A DNA stretch of 64,000 bases from Spirosoma sordidisoli (GTDB taxonomy: Bacteria; Bacteroidota; Bacteroidia; Cytophagales; Spirosomataceae), in assembly GCF_004138325.1 (NCBI RefSeq), contig NZ_SBLB01000009.1, forward strand, positions 62,001 through 126,000, read 5' to 3'. Shown here piece by piece: positions 25,308-34,132 of the stretch (the first letter of the stretch is position 1; each line of letters begins with the position of its first letter). The position numbers and the translations under genes are program-made. The notes under the pieces are model-generated. The model was not told the DNA's origin. It searched no databases and saw only the letters and a list, made by a program, of their open reading frames with translations.

Positions 25308-26996
25308 ATGAAAACACATACCTATTGGCTCTTTAGCGGCCTGTTGCTGGTCAGCTCGGCCTGTGATACCGATTTTCTGGACCCAAAACCCCAGGGCGTC
25401 TTAGCCGAGACCCTCCTGACGACTTCGAAAGAAGGGGTCGATGGCCTGGTTGCGATGGCTTATTCGTCGCTCGATACCCACTTCGAAGGCATGTGGCCCG
25501 ACTTTTTCCACCCGCCCTCCAACTGGAGCTTCGCCGACATGCGCTCCGACGATGCCTACAAAGGCGGGGGCGGCACGGGCGACATCATCGAATACCACCA
25601 GCTGGAAATCGGGGAGATCAGCGCCAACAACATGACGCTGGAGAAGAAGTGGCGCAGTAACTACATCGGCATCGCCAACATCAACAAGGCGATTCGGGCC
25701 CTGAATGGCATCGCCGACAGCCAATTTCCCAATAAAAAGGCCCAGCTGGCCGAGATGCGGGTGCTGCGGGGCTACTTCTATTTCGACCTGAAGAAGCACT
25801 ACTACACCTTCCCGTATATCGATGAAACGGTAGCCGACGCGGATTTGGGTACGGTGGGCAACACGCTGACCTCAGAGCAGCTCTGGCAGAAAATCGAAGA
25901 TGATTTCCGGCTGGCCATCGCCGACCTGCCCGCCACGCAGGTGCAGAAAAGCCGGGCGAACAAGTTTGTCGCCCATGCCTTTCTGTGCAAGGCCTACGTG
26001 TTCCAGCGGAAGTGGCAGCCAGCGCTGGAGCAGGCCAACCTGGTGACCAATTCGGGCCTGTACGGACTACTCGACAACTTCGAGAAAGTATATTCGCTGC
26101 CCGAGTTTGAACACGGGCCGGAGTTTATCTTCTCCATTGCCCATTCCATTACCGACGGGTCGCCGGTGGGTAACCTGAACTGGGGTGATCTGCTCAACTC
26201 GCCGGTATCGCCCGCCTATACCGCTGGCGACGGATTCCACCGCCCCAGCCAGAACCTGGTCAATGCATTCAAGGTAGACGCGAATGGCCTGCCTCTGTTC
26301 GATACGTTCAACCAGACCAATCTCGCCCCGAGCGACGTAACGACGCCCGTTGACCCCCGTCTCGACCACGCCATTGGTCGGCCGACCATTCCCTGGAAGG
26401 ACTACAAAGCGGGTGTTTATACGCTGAGCTGGGCGCGGGGGGCTGAGGTCTACGGGCCGTTCTCGAAAAAGAAGAACATTATTTCGCCCAACTCACCCCT
26501 GCGGGCGGCCATCGGCTTCCCCTGGGCGCTGGGTGCACTCGACTTCCCGCTGATCAAGTACACCGACCTGCTTCTCTGGAAGGCTGAAGCCCTTGTTGAA
26601 TTAAACCAGCTGGAAGAGGCCCGGCAGATCGTAAACCAGATTCGCAAAAGAGCCGCTGATGCCCCCAACGTGCTCAAACTCGACGGTAGCGGCCCGGCTG
26701 CTACGTATAAAATTGGGTTGTACCCAACATCGGGCTGGACGCAGGACTATGCCCGCCGGGCCGTCCGGTTCGAGCGTCGGCTGGAGCTTTGCCTCGAAGG
26801 ACACCGGTTCTACGATCTCGTGCGCTGGGGCGAAGCCGATGCCGTGCTAAACCGTTATTTGCAGGAAGAAACCAGAACACGCCCATTCTTAGCTGGCGCT
26901 AAGTTTCTCAAAAACAAGCACGAGTACCTGCCCCTGCCGCAGAGCGAAATCGACCGCAGCAAAGGTATTTATGTGCAGAATGAGTTCTACCGGTAA
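25308..26996 (+). CDS. SusD/RagB-family lipoprotein (fructan locus)
   Basis: A 562-residue surface lipoprotein: lipobox ending in Cys19 (SSAC), then DTDFLDPKPQG. Family blocks include LAEMRVLRGYFYFDLKKHY near residue 147 and RRAVRFERRLELCLEGHRFYDLVRW near residue 483, and the C-terminus YLPLPQSEIDRSKG is typical. It is the extracellular lid and binding partner of the preceding SusC. It ends the rightward fructan operon. Confidence 0.92.
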   Translation: MKTHTYWLFSGLLLVSSACDTDFLDPKPQGVLAETLLTTSKEGVDGLVAMAYSSLDTHFEGMWPDFFHPPSNWSFADMRSDDAYKGGGGTGDIIEYHQLEIGEISANNMTLEKKWRSNYIGIANINKAIRALNGIADSQFPNKKAQLAEMRVLRGYFYFDLKKHYYTFPYIDETVADADLGTVGNTLTSEQLWQKIEDDFRLAIADLPATQVQKSRANKFVAHAFLCKAYVFQRKWQPALEQANLVTNSGLYGLLDNFEKVYSLPEFEHGPEFIFSIAHSITDGSPVGNLNWGDLLNSPVSPAYTAGDGFHRPSQNLVNAFKVDANGLPLFDTFNQTNLAPSDVTTPVDPRLDHAIGRPTIPWKDYKAGVYTLSWARGAEVYGPFSKKKNIISPNSPLRAAIGFPWALGALDFPLIKYTDLLLWKAEALVELNQLEEARQIVNQIRKRAADAPNVLKLDGSGPAATYKIGLYPTSGWTQDYARRAVRFERRLELCLEGHRFYDLVRWGEADAVLNRYLQEETRTRPFLAGAKFLKNKHEYLPLPQSEIDRSKGIYVQNEFYR

Positions 26997-27276
26997 CGGT
27001 TTCTCCCGTCAATAACCCGCTTCCGTCTTTCGATAGCAGGCCATACAACCGGCCCGTTATGGAAGGACGGAAGCATTGCGTTTAGGGGTGGGGGAGTTTA
27101 CGCTATTAAACAAGGGGGGCTGAGTACAAGAGGTTTATATAGGAGTTCTTACCCGGCGGGATACCCCCGCCCATTACATTCGAACCATCGGCTTACCATC
27201 GGCAGGCCCAATGAAGGAGAGTTCGTTGAGACAAGTCTAAACCTGTCAACGGTTTGGTTATGTCAAGAATTCGATG

Positions 27277-27316
27277 TTGTCATCCAGGCGGCACGGTTCT
27301 ACCGAAGGGATGACAA
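27277..27316. repeat. TTGTCATCC inverted repeat in intergenic region
   Basis: TTGTCATCC (27277-27285) pairs perfectly with GGATGACAA (27308-27316). It lies in the 410-base gap between convergent SusD and GH32 genes, which holds no credible gene. It may be a terminator for the rightward operon or another copy of the GTCATCCC hairpin family. Confidence 0.5.
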
Positions 27317-27360
27317 AAAGGCATAATGTATGGTAATCAAAATATAGTATTGATATAAAA

Positions 27361-27390
27361 ACGCCCGGCCTGTCAGAACAGGTCGGGCGT
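27361..27390 (-). terminator. Terminator of the GH32 gene
   Basis: ACGCCCGGCCTGT (27361-27373) pairs with 27378-27390 with a single mismatch and a 4-base loop. Read leftward it is followed by a T-run (TTTTTATATC), so it ends the GH32 transcript 18 bases after the stop codon. Confidence 0.8.
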
Positions 27391-27408
27391 TTTGTTGTGC
27401 GAACCCCG

Positions 27409-30400
27409 TTACTCCACGGCAATCTTGGTTGTCATGACCCGGGTTTTGCCGGATACTTTTACGACGTAAAGCTGGCCGGATTGCATCATGCCTTTGGTGG
27501 CGTACTGGTACGTGGGTACGGCCCGGAACGAGCGAAGGTCTACCGTCCGTCCGTTCAGGTCGATGATTTCTACCGTTACTTCCTCATCGGCAAATCCGCC
27601 CAGAGCCAGCGTGAATTGCTCGCGGATGGGATTGGGGTAAGCCCGAATGACTGCCCCGCGTTCATCGGTCGACATGATGATGCCGGGTGATGTGGTTTGT
27701 CCCGACGTGCCTCCGTCGCGGATGGGAATCACGATGTTGTCGATGTTAAGGTGGCCGAAGCCGCCCGTGGCGTTGTCGACGATTTTCAGGTAGCAGCTGG
27801 TGCCGATGTACGCGCTGGCGTCCAGCAGTTTCGGGGCGTAGCCTTCGTCGTTCAGAGCGGTTACTTTCATCAGGACTGCGTTGTCGGAGGCCCGCACCAG
27901 CGCCACATACAGGTTGTTCAGGTCCTTACCGCCCCCCAGCAGAAACGTGATTTTTCCATCGCCCCCCAGGACGAAGTTGGGCGTTTTCAGCTCGCCGGTC
28001 TGGGTGTCACCGCCGTCTTTGAAGCCCCAAAGATGTCGCAGCCCCTGCTGGTTGAACGGACCACCCCAGCCCCAGCCGGTTTCGGTAGCGATATCACCCA
28101 GACTAAACGCCTGTCCGGTTACGATCAGGTCGTCGAAACTGATTTGCTCGAAGGTGTACTTTCGATAGGTCGTGGGCATAGCCGCCGTAACGGTCAGCGT
28201 ACACTGGGCGGTGAAATTGCCTTGCTGGGTCGTAACCTTAATGGTCGTGGAACCCGCTGCTGTAGCCGTCACGTTACCCGACGCATCCACGGTTGCCACG
28301 GCCGTATTGGACGACTGCCACGTAAGGGCCGGGTTGGTCGCGTTGGGAGCCTGCACGGTGGCGTAGAGAGTGGCTTTGTCGCCCGCGGGTAAGGTCAGGC
28401 TCTGCTTGTCGAGGGTAACACCCGTTACGGCTACCCGCACGGGAATCACGATGTCGTCGATGTTGAGGTGGCCAAATCCACCCGTGGCGTTGTCGACCAT
28501 TTTGAGGTAGCAGGTCGTGCCGATGTGCCCCGATCCGTCGAGCACAACCCGCTGATACGCTTCGTCGTTCTGACCGGTGGCTTTCGTCAGCACGACACCA
28601 TCCGACGCCCGAACGAGTGCCACGTAGAGGTTGGCGAGATCGTTACCACCCCCCAGCAATAGACTCACTTTACCGTCGCCCCCCAGGACGAAGTTAGGTG
28701 TTTTTAGTTCGCCGGTTTGAGCATCTCCGCCGTCTTTAAAGCCCCACAGGTGCCGGATGCCCTGTTGTTGAAACGGTCCGCCCCAGCCCCAGCTATTGTC
28801 GGTGGTCAGGTCGGCGACGGTGAAGGCTGTGCCCGTTGTGGTCAGGTTCTGCAGGCCGCCCGTTTCAAAATCATAGCGCCAGTAATCGGGTCGGGGGGCG
28901 CCATTGGTCGTGTCGGGAACGGCGCGCTTCATGCCCCAGCTTTCCACCGACCGGAACGTGACCGGGCCGCCCTGCGCCACCAGCTCGACGCCCTCGCTGC
29001 TGGCCATCGTCGGGTAAAACCGGTTCGAGAAGGCAGCCGCGTCGTTGATGAATACGTCCATGATGGACCCGTCGAGGAAGATGTGGAACTTGTGCGGCTT
29101 GCCGAAAGCCGTTACGTCGTAACTGCCCTGTAACACTACCTTTTCTTCGTCGTTCGAGGCTGTGGTCGAGGCTGTTTTGTCGAGCACGATTTTCTGCTGC
29201 TGCACATCGTAATACAGGCCCGTCAGTTCGTTGCGGTTGGTCGAGATCCGGAAGTTCAGCCCGTATTTCGTGGCTGTGGTATTCGTATCCACGTAGGCAA
29301 TGATTTCCAGTTGCTTGCCGCGGGTGTTCGCCAGGGCTGACGTGCCGGTAACCGTCCGGTCGGTGTATTTCTGGTAGGTGTCGGGCTTACGAAGGTTGGC
29401 CTGGTCGGGCAGGGGTTTCTGGCCAAGCGTTTTGCCGTCGGGGCGCAGGTACCAGACGCGGGGCAGCGTGAACAGGTGGCACCAGCCCGCATCCAGCTGA
29501 GCCTGCGACGACCGCCGTTCATCGACAATTCCGATGCCGACGAGCTGGTTTTTGTAATCGCGCTCGGTAGTGGGCGACAGGTGGCCATGAATCACGTCCA
29601 GAAATTTCGGTTGGGCGTAGTCGGGGGTAAACTGCCCGTTCTGGAAGGTGCCTGTCCAGTAGACGGCCCGCGTGTAGTTGGTCGGGCCGTACTTGCCCAC
29701 GTTGCCGCCGATGGGGTTAACCACCAGCGCGTATTTGCCCCCGCCGAGCGACTCGAACACCGGCATCTCCCAGATGGCTGAACCGATGTCCATCTGGCTG
29801 TACGGCACCGTCGAGAACGTTGGCTGATAGGTCCAGTTGACGAGGTCGGTAGAGGTGTAATACGCCAGTCCGCCGTAGCCGTTCAGGGCCGCGCCGATGA
29901 GCATTCGCCAGGTGCTGCCGTCTTTCCAGACGAACGGGTCGCGCAGGTCGTTGACATTCTCTTTGCTGATGACGGGGCCACTTTTGCGCCAGTTTTCGAG
30001 CTTCGCATCGTCGCTGATGGCCAGCGCAATGCCGGGGTTGTACGAGCCGCCGTGGTTGACATTGGTATAAAACGCGTACGCTTTATTACCGTCCATCACC
30101 ACGTCCCCCGACCAGATGCCTTTCATGTCGTACCCGTTGGTAGCCGACCATTCCAGTGTGGGCCAGAGCGCGTCTTTAGCGTGATACCAGTTGACGAGAT
30201 CCCGACTGACGGTATGGCCCCAGTGCATAAGCGTTTTGAACGGGCCGTTGGGTGTTCGTTGATAAAACAGATGGTAGGCCCCGTTATGCTTTACCAGTCC
30301 GTGTGGTTCGTTGGTCCAGTTGGCGGGGGGCAGGGCATGAAACAGCGGCCGGTTGGGGTCATTGGCAAAACGGGAGAGGGGTACATCCAGCGAGCGGGTG

Positions 30401-31158
30401 CCCAGCGCGCGGGCCGTGGCAGCACCCTGCTGGTAGTTTGTCTGAATGGTGGAGGCTGATAGGGCCCCGGCGTACAGCTTGGTATCATCAACAGCCGCGC
30501 TCAGGGCGTTGAGCAAAAAGATACCGTCGCGTTTGTCCACATTACTCTTGCCGACAAACATGGGCACATTCGCTTCCGTAACGTCGCTGTTGACGGGGAT
30601 TGCCGTGCTGGCTACCTCTGCGCCGTTCAGGTATAATTTCAGGGTGCCGCCGGGTGAGTTCACCACCGCGACTACGTGTGTCCATTCGTAGAGCGGAAAC
30701 GGTTTGGGGGCCTGGCACGCGTAGATTTGGCCATTCAGGCTCACGGTAAAGGCCCAGACGCCGAATGCATTGAGACTGAGCTGGTACCCGTTGGCCCCGC
30801 TGAACTGGCTGATCAGTGCCGAAGGAGTCAGGTTGGCGTAGGGCGTTTCGGCGTCGGACGGATAGCTTTCGAGGTTCACCCAGGTCTCTACCGTTAACTG
30901 TTTGGTGAAGTTGTGGGTGAAGTTACCCGTCACCCAGGTCGAAAAGCCATCGAGCCGGAGTGCGTTGCCGTTGATGCCCGCTACTCGTTCCGGTTTGTTG
31001 AACTGATTGACGACCGAAAATGATGCGCTGTTGGCCGCATTGACGGTCGTGGTTGTGCCGGTGGCTTCGTTGTAAGCGAAGTGCAGCACCGGCGTTTGCG
31101 CCGAGGCCAACCCGCTCACCAGGCTACCGACCAGCAGAGAAAGGGTAGAGGTTTTCAT
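27409..31158 (-). CDS. T9SS-secreted multidomain GH32 fructanase (levanase/inulinase type)
   Basis: A 1249-residue secreted enzyme with a signal peptide (to ASAQ, about residue 21). In order: a LamG-like domain (about 25-235); a GH32 five-bladed propeller and β-sandwich (about 265-745) with RDP (LRDPFVW) and an acid/base Glu in IWEMPVFE; a 147-residue module (762-908); an Ig-like Big_2 domain (about 909-1000); a second copy of the module (1001-1147, about 70% identical); and a C-terminal T9SS sorting domain with YPNPI. GH32 enzymes cleave β-fructosides by retention. The usual nucleophile motif WMNDPNG reads WTNEPHG here, placing Glu284 where Asp is expected. The modules resemble inulin-binding CBM38 (inference). 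It faces the fructan SusC/SusD operon convergently. Confidence 0.92.
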   Translation of the reverse strand: MKTSTLSLLVGSLVSGLASAQTPVLHFAYNEATGTTTTVNAANSASFSVVNQFNKPERVAGINGNALRLDGFSTWVTGNFTHNFTKQLTVETWVNLESYPSDAETPYANLTPSALISQFSGANGYQLSLNAFGVWAFTVSLNGQIYACQAPKPFPLYEWTHVVAVVNSPGGTLKLYLNGAEVASTAIPVNSDVTEANVPMFVGKSNVDKRDGIFLLNALSAAVDDTKLYAGALSASTIQTNYQQGAATARALGTRSLDVPLSRFANDPNRPLFHALPPANWTNEPHGLVKHNGAYHLFYQRTPNGPFKTLMHWGHTVSRDLVNWYHAKDALWPTLEWSATNGYDMKGIWSGDVVMDGNKAYAFYTNVNHGGSYNPGIALAISDDAKLENWRKSGPVISKENVNDLRDPFVWKDGSTWRMLIGAALNGYGGLAYYTSTDLVNWTYQPTFSTVPYSQMDIGSAIWEMPVFESLGGGKYALVVNPIGGNVGKYGPTNYTRAVYWTGTFQNGQFTPDYAQPKFLDVIHGHLSPTTERDYKNQLVGIGIVDERRSSQAQLDAGWCHLFTLPRVWYLRPDGKTLGQKPLPDQANLRKPDTYQKYTDRTVTGTSALANTRGKQLEIIAYVDTNTTATKYGLNFRISTNRNELTGLYYDVQQQKIVLDKTASTTASNDEEKVVLQGSYDVTAFGKPHKFHIFLDGSIMDVFINDAAAFSNRFYPTMASSEGVELVAQGGPVTFRSVESWGMKRAVPDTTNGAPRPDYWRYDFETGGLQNLTTTGTAFTVADLTTDNSWGWGGPFQQQGIRHLWGFKDGGDAQTGELKTPNFVLGGDGKVSLLLGGGNDLANLYVALVRASDGVVLTKATGQNDEAYQRVVLDGSGHIGTTCYLKMVDNATGGFGHLNIDDIVIPVRVAVTGVTLDKQSLTLPAGDKATLYATVQAPNATNPALTWQSSNTAVATVDASGNVTATAAGSTTIKVTTQQGNFTAQCTLTVTAAMPTTYRKYTFEQISFDDLIVTGQAFSLGDIATETGWGWGGPFNQQGLRHLWGFKDGGDTQTGELKTPNFVLGGDGKITFLLGGGKDLNNLYVALVRASDNAVLMKVTALNDEGYAPKLLDASAYIGTSCYLKIVDNATGGFGHLNIDNIVIPIRDGGTSGQTTSPGIIMSTDERGAVIRAYPNPIREQFTLALGGFADEEVTVEIIDLNGRTVDLRSFRAVPTYQYATKGMMQSGQLYVVKVSGKTRVMTTKIAVE

Positions 31159-31194
31159 AGTAATAACGTTTCCCCAAAACTCAGCCTCTACTGA

Positions 31195-31239
31195 CCGACA
31201 ATAGTTAAATTATCTCCCAAAAAAATTAAATTTTGTTTC
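31195..31239 (-). promoter_or_regulatory. GH32 promoter with element shared with the sugar porter operon
   Basis: On the minus strand this stretch contains the 36-base block (31195-31230) that matches 19945-19980 at 29 of 36 positions, preceded by CGAAACAAAATTTAAT, which resembles the CTGTATCAAA repeat region. It lies 36 bases before the GH32 ATG. The remainder of the gap to 31.6 kb shows no gene. Confidence 0.6.
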
Positions 31240-31596
31240 GAGGGCGTTTCCGAAGCCTCATCTGTAAATGCAGGCCATTAGCGCCATACTGACTGCCCGG
31301 ATTGTTAGTACTGGTGTTCACGTATGTTACAGCTATTTAAGTAATGATACGTCCTGCTTGGTCCAACTCACCTAAATCACTTTGTAAGAGCGTATCGATT
31401 CGATGTGCGTTCTGTTGGGGCTCGGACTGTAAACCGGCTTCTCCCATCATCCTCATAGAAAAATAGGATGTAAAGCCTGGTGACCAGTTGGTTTACCTAT
31501 TTGATGAAAGTAGCCTGGTCAGTCGTTGAGCGGGTTGGGTGAACGCATGTAGCGGCTCATCATCCAACAACAGTGTCGTACTGACATGCCGATCGA

Positions 31597-32110
31597 TCAG
31601 GCTGTGGCTTTAGTTTGTTCTTCGGCCATTATGCGCAGATCCGTTGCAGTAATGCCTTCCACCGCCAGTCCAAAACCGACCTGCTCCAGGAGTTCTTTTT
31701 TCAGCGGCAAGGCGAACATGGCCCGCATGTGCCGACGGGTCAGTTCCAGTATACGCAAAAACTGTTCAGCCAGCGTCCTGGCTCGTTCCATCAGCAAAAC
31801 AACTGGGGGCAGCACCTCGGCTACTACCCCCAGTTGTTTTGCTTCCTGAGCCGAAAGGGACTGCTGGGTGTAGAGAAAATACCTGGCCCGGTAGTCACCG
31901 ATGGCCCGCGTCCAGACTGTCTGGTTGCCATCACCCGGAACAATGCCGAAGGTCAGGTGTGGAAAATCCTGGAAGTAGGCCGATTCCGAAGCCAGAATCA
32001 TGTCGGCTGTCAGGGCATATTCGGAGTGTACGGTGCTGGGCCGTTAATGGCTGCGATTACGGGTACGCCAATGGCGGCCAGGTTCTGCAACACCTGCTGG
32101 CCTTCCCGTC
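31597..32110 (-). pseudogene. Enoyl-CoA hydratase/isomerase (crotonase) remnant, frameshifted and 5' truncated
   Basis: The leftward frame from 32001 to 31597 encodes the second half of a crotonase (MILASESAYFQDFPHLTFGI through the C-terminal helices). Just upstream, about 32040-32105 in another frame reads GQQVLQNLAAIGVPVIAAINGPA, the preceding crotonase segment, and VHSEYALTADMIL continues in the lower frame. One base has been gained or lost near 32030-32036. The first roughly 80-90 residues are absent. Intact crotonases bind acyl-CoA through the oxyanion hole formed by the missing and broken parts, so this copy should be inactive unless the frameshift is a sequencing error. Confidence 0.75.
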
Positions 32111-32112
32111 GA

Positions 32113-32203
32113 CTACCAGAAAAAGTATAAGCCTGAACAGCTGGACGAATACCGCAACCGGTTCCAGGAATATAAGGCGCGAAAACAGGCCCGGAAAGAC
32201 TAG
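32113..32203 (+). pseudogene. Possible 3' remnant of an unrelated gene
   Basis: The rightward frame reads YQKKYKPEQLDEYRNRFQEY and then KARKQARKD before a stop at 32201-32203. It has the look of a charged protein C-terminus, but no start is visible. It abuts the point where the crotonase fragment stops making sense, which suggests a recombination junction. I do not recognise the family. Confidence 0.3.
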
Positions 32204-32296
32204 CGGGCCAGCTAGTACCGTGGCGTGTAATTTACCCCTTTGGGGCGTACCGAAAACACCTTCGAACCCCTGAGCCCAGTTGACCACCACGTGGGT

Positions 32297-32695
32297 TTAG
32301 GTTGCACGGCCCCAGGCCACAAACGCGGCCAGTCCCATAAAAACCAGATTGACGCCAATCAGGGAGGCCTCGCCCCGGTAAAGGTGAAGGACAATGGCTC
32401 CAATCATCAGCCCGATTATTCCAACTGCTGTCAGGGATGTCACCCGCGGGCGGACGTTGAGCCAGGTGGGTAGAACCAACCCGATGGCGCCTAACCCATC
32501 GAAGAAGGCCGTCAAGTTGACAAAGGCCTTGGGGAGCTGAGCCGTCCAGGGCCACATGGCGGCCAGTTGGGCGGTGGGCGAAAACAGCTTCAGGTAAGCA
32601 GCCCAGAGCAGGCTGCTGGCCAGTACGATTTGGACAAACCATAAACTGATGTGCAGAAGCCGGGCAGAGGATTGTAACGGACGCATAGCTAACAA
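32297..32695 (-). CDS. DoxX-family membrane protein
   Basis: A 132-residue protein with four hydrophobic segments and the DoxX pattern: FVQIVLASSLLWAAYLKLFSP in helix 1, AFFDGLGAIGLVLPTWL in helix 2, and LTAVGIIGLMIGAIVLHLYRGE in helix 3. DoxX proteins are small inner-membrane proteins, some tied to thiol or oxidative stress. It diverges from an HxlR regulator gene with about 95 bases between starts, a common pairing in which HxlR represses its neighbour. Confidence 0.85.
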   Translation of the reverse strand: MLAMRPLQSSARLLHISLWFVQIVLASSLLWAAYLKLFSPTAQLAAMWPWTAQLPKAFVNLTAFFDGLGAIGLVLPTWLNVRPRVTSLTAVGIIGLMIGAIVLHLYRGEASLIGVNLVFMGLAAFVAWGRAT

Positions 32696-32789
32696 AGGTT
32701 GGTGGCTACAAATCTATTTACCTTTGGCAGGCAGTACATGGCACTATACCGGCAGATAGTGCTATCCACCAAGATAGTAATCGATACTT

Positions 32790-33128
32790 ATGCTGAACGG
32801 AACAACGTGCCCGGCGAGCTTACTGTCCATCAAAGATGCGCTGGAAGTGCTGGAGGGAAAATGGAAGCTCCTGATCCTGTTTGTGCTCTCCTCGGGTCCC
32901 AAACGGTTCAGCCAGCTGAGTCGGGAGATCAAGGGCATTTCGGATCGAACACTCTCTAAAGAATTAAAACTTCTGGAGATGAATCAGCTCGTGACACGTA
33001 CGGTAACGCATACACCCCTGCCGGAAGTCCATTACGAGATTACGCCACATGGTCGCTCGTTAGCGGCCGTGCTGGATGAGTTACACAAGTGGGGCCTGCT
33101 GCATCGAAGCGAAATCATTCGTGACTAA
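32790..33128 (+). CDS. HxlR-family winged-helix transcriptional regulator
   Basis: A 112-residue single-domain regulator. VLEGKWKLLILFVLSSGPKRF, then GISDRTLSKELKLLE, and VHYEITPHGRSL are the family core: first helix, recognition helix and wing. Cys7 before the first helix is at the position used as a redox switch in YodB/HypR-type members, so thiol-based sensing is plausible but unproven. It is divergent from the DoxX gene and probably controls it. Confidence 0.9.
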   Translation: MLNGTTCPASLLSIKDALEVLEGKWKLLILFVLSSGPKRFSQLSREIKGISDRTLSKELKLLEMNQLVTRTVTHTPLPEVHYEITPHGRSLAAVLDELHKWGLLHRSEIIRD

Positions 33129-33283
33129 CCGGTCTAGCCCGACTGGCCAATGCAGCCGGGATACCACCGGACCAACCGCAGTTTGCACCTATGGTCGCTC
33201 ATATCCACCGTGGTATTCAGGGGCGTTACTTTAGCCAGCCGTAGGGCAGTTGCGCTGACGGTTCAGCTTACCCCTTTCTGAAA

Positions 33284-33318
33284 ACGCTTCGCCCCCTCGT
33301 TACCGACGTTTCGCCCCC
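33284..33318. promoter_or_regulatory. Direct repeat with 22-bp period, candidate LytTR operator
   Basis: ACGCTTCGCCCCC (33284-33296) and ACGTTTCGCCCCC (33306-33318) are 12 of 13 identical and start 22 bases apart, about two helical turns. LytTR response regulators bind pairs of short direct repeats with this kind of phasing, and a LytTR gene lies 2 kb downstream. The repeat ends 83 bases before the ATG of the barrel gene; TTTTG at 33326-33330 could be a -33 box. Confidence 0.5.
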
Positions 33319-33401
33319 GAACCGCTTTTGGGCCCCTTGCTCTTTCACCAGTTTTGAGCCGTCAATTAGGAAAAAGACGATAACCAAAACAGAGAAAGAT
33401 C

Positions 33402-34076
33402 ATGAAAAACCGGACGATTACCTTCCTCGCTTTCCTGGCATTTAGCGCATCGGCCTGGGCTCAGGATACGCATCGGGCTAACTTCCCCTATTCCAATCGG
33501 TTGACGCTGGGGGGCGGAGTCAGCCAACTGTTACTGGGCGGCTTTAACGTGCAGGCCGAATACACCACCAAACGCCTGGTTTTCGATTATTCGCACGGCT
33601 TCAATATCAGGCTGAGCGGCCAGGCAGCGTCACTGGTCGCGCAGGATCAGAAGCTCAACGAAACCCTGACCTCAACGCTGGGTATCGGCATCGGCTATCG
33701 GCTGACCCCCACGCTTGATATTCGATTTGAGCCGAAGCTGCATTATTACGAGGTAAACTACAACGGAGAGTCCGATGCCGGCAGTGCGTTACTGACCTCG
33801 TACAAAACCGTTACGCTCGGCTTGGGGGCCTATTACCGCTACTACCCATTCCGCCGACAAAACAATGCGCTGGCGGGTATCCTGGTTATGCCCAGCCTTC
33901 GGTTCTGGCCCAACGTCTGGAGTTCACTGGACGATAACAAACTAACCTACCTGAACAAAGCGACGAACCGAACCGAAACCTATAAAGCGGCTCCCCAGGG
34001 CTTTCCCGGTACGAATGGGCTGCTGGCCAACGTAACGGTTGGCTACACCTTCGGACTGCATAAACCGAATCGATAG
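33402..34076 (+). CDS. Outer-membrane β-barrel protein
   Basis: A 224-residue exported protein: signal peptide MKNRTITFLAFLAFSASAWA, then alternating strands such as LTLGGGVSQLLLGGFNVQAEY, TLGIGIGYRLTP and VTLGLGAYYRYYPF, ending LLANVTVGYTFGL. The pattern is that of an 8-10-stranded OmpW/OprF-like barrel. No ligand can be inferred. It precedes the LytS gene by 56 bases and may be co-transcribed with, and regulated by, that system. Confidence 0.75.
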   Translation: MKNRTITFLAFLAFSASAWAQDTHRANFPYSNRLTLGGGVSQLLLGGFNVQAEYTTKRLVFDYSHGFNIRLSGQAASLVAQDQKLNETLTSTLGIGIGYRLTPTLDIRFEPKLHYYEVNYNGESDAGSALLTSYKTVTLGLGAYYRYYPFRRQNNALAGILVMPSLRFWPNVWSSLDDNKLTYLNKATNRTETYKAAPQGFPGTNGLLANVTVGYTFGLHKPNR

Positions 34077-34132
34077 GGGATAAAATCGTATCTTTCAACA
34101 CCTTCTTGTGCAGACTAATCCAGCGACAGTCA

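Noticed and set aside
22527..25319. A 930-codon open frame on the minus strand across the fructan SusC gene
   Set aside because: It is an antisense shadow created by GC-rich codon bias; the plus strand encodes a complete SusC with all family motifs, and the antisense product has no recognisable domain.
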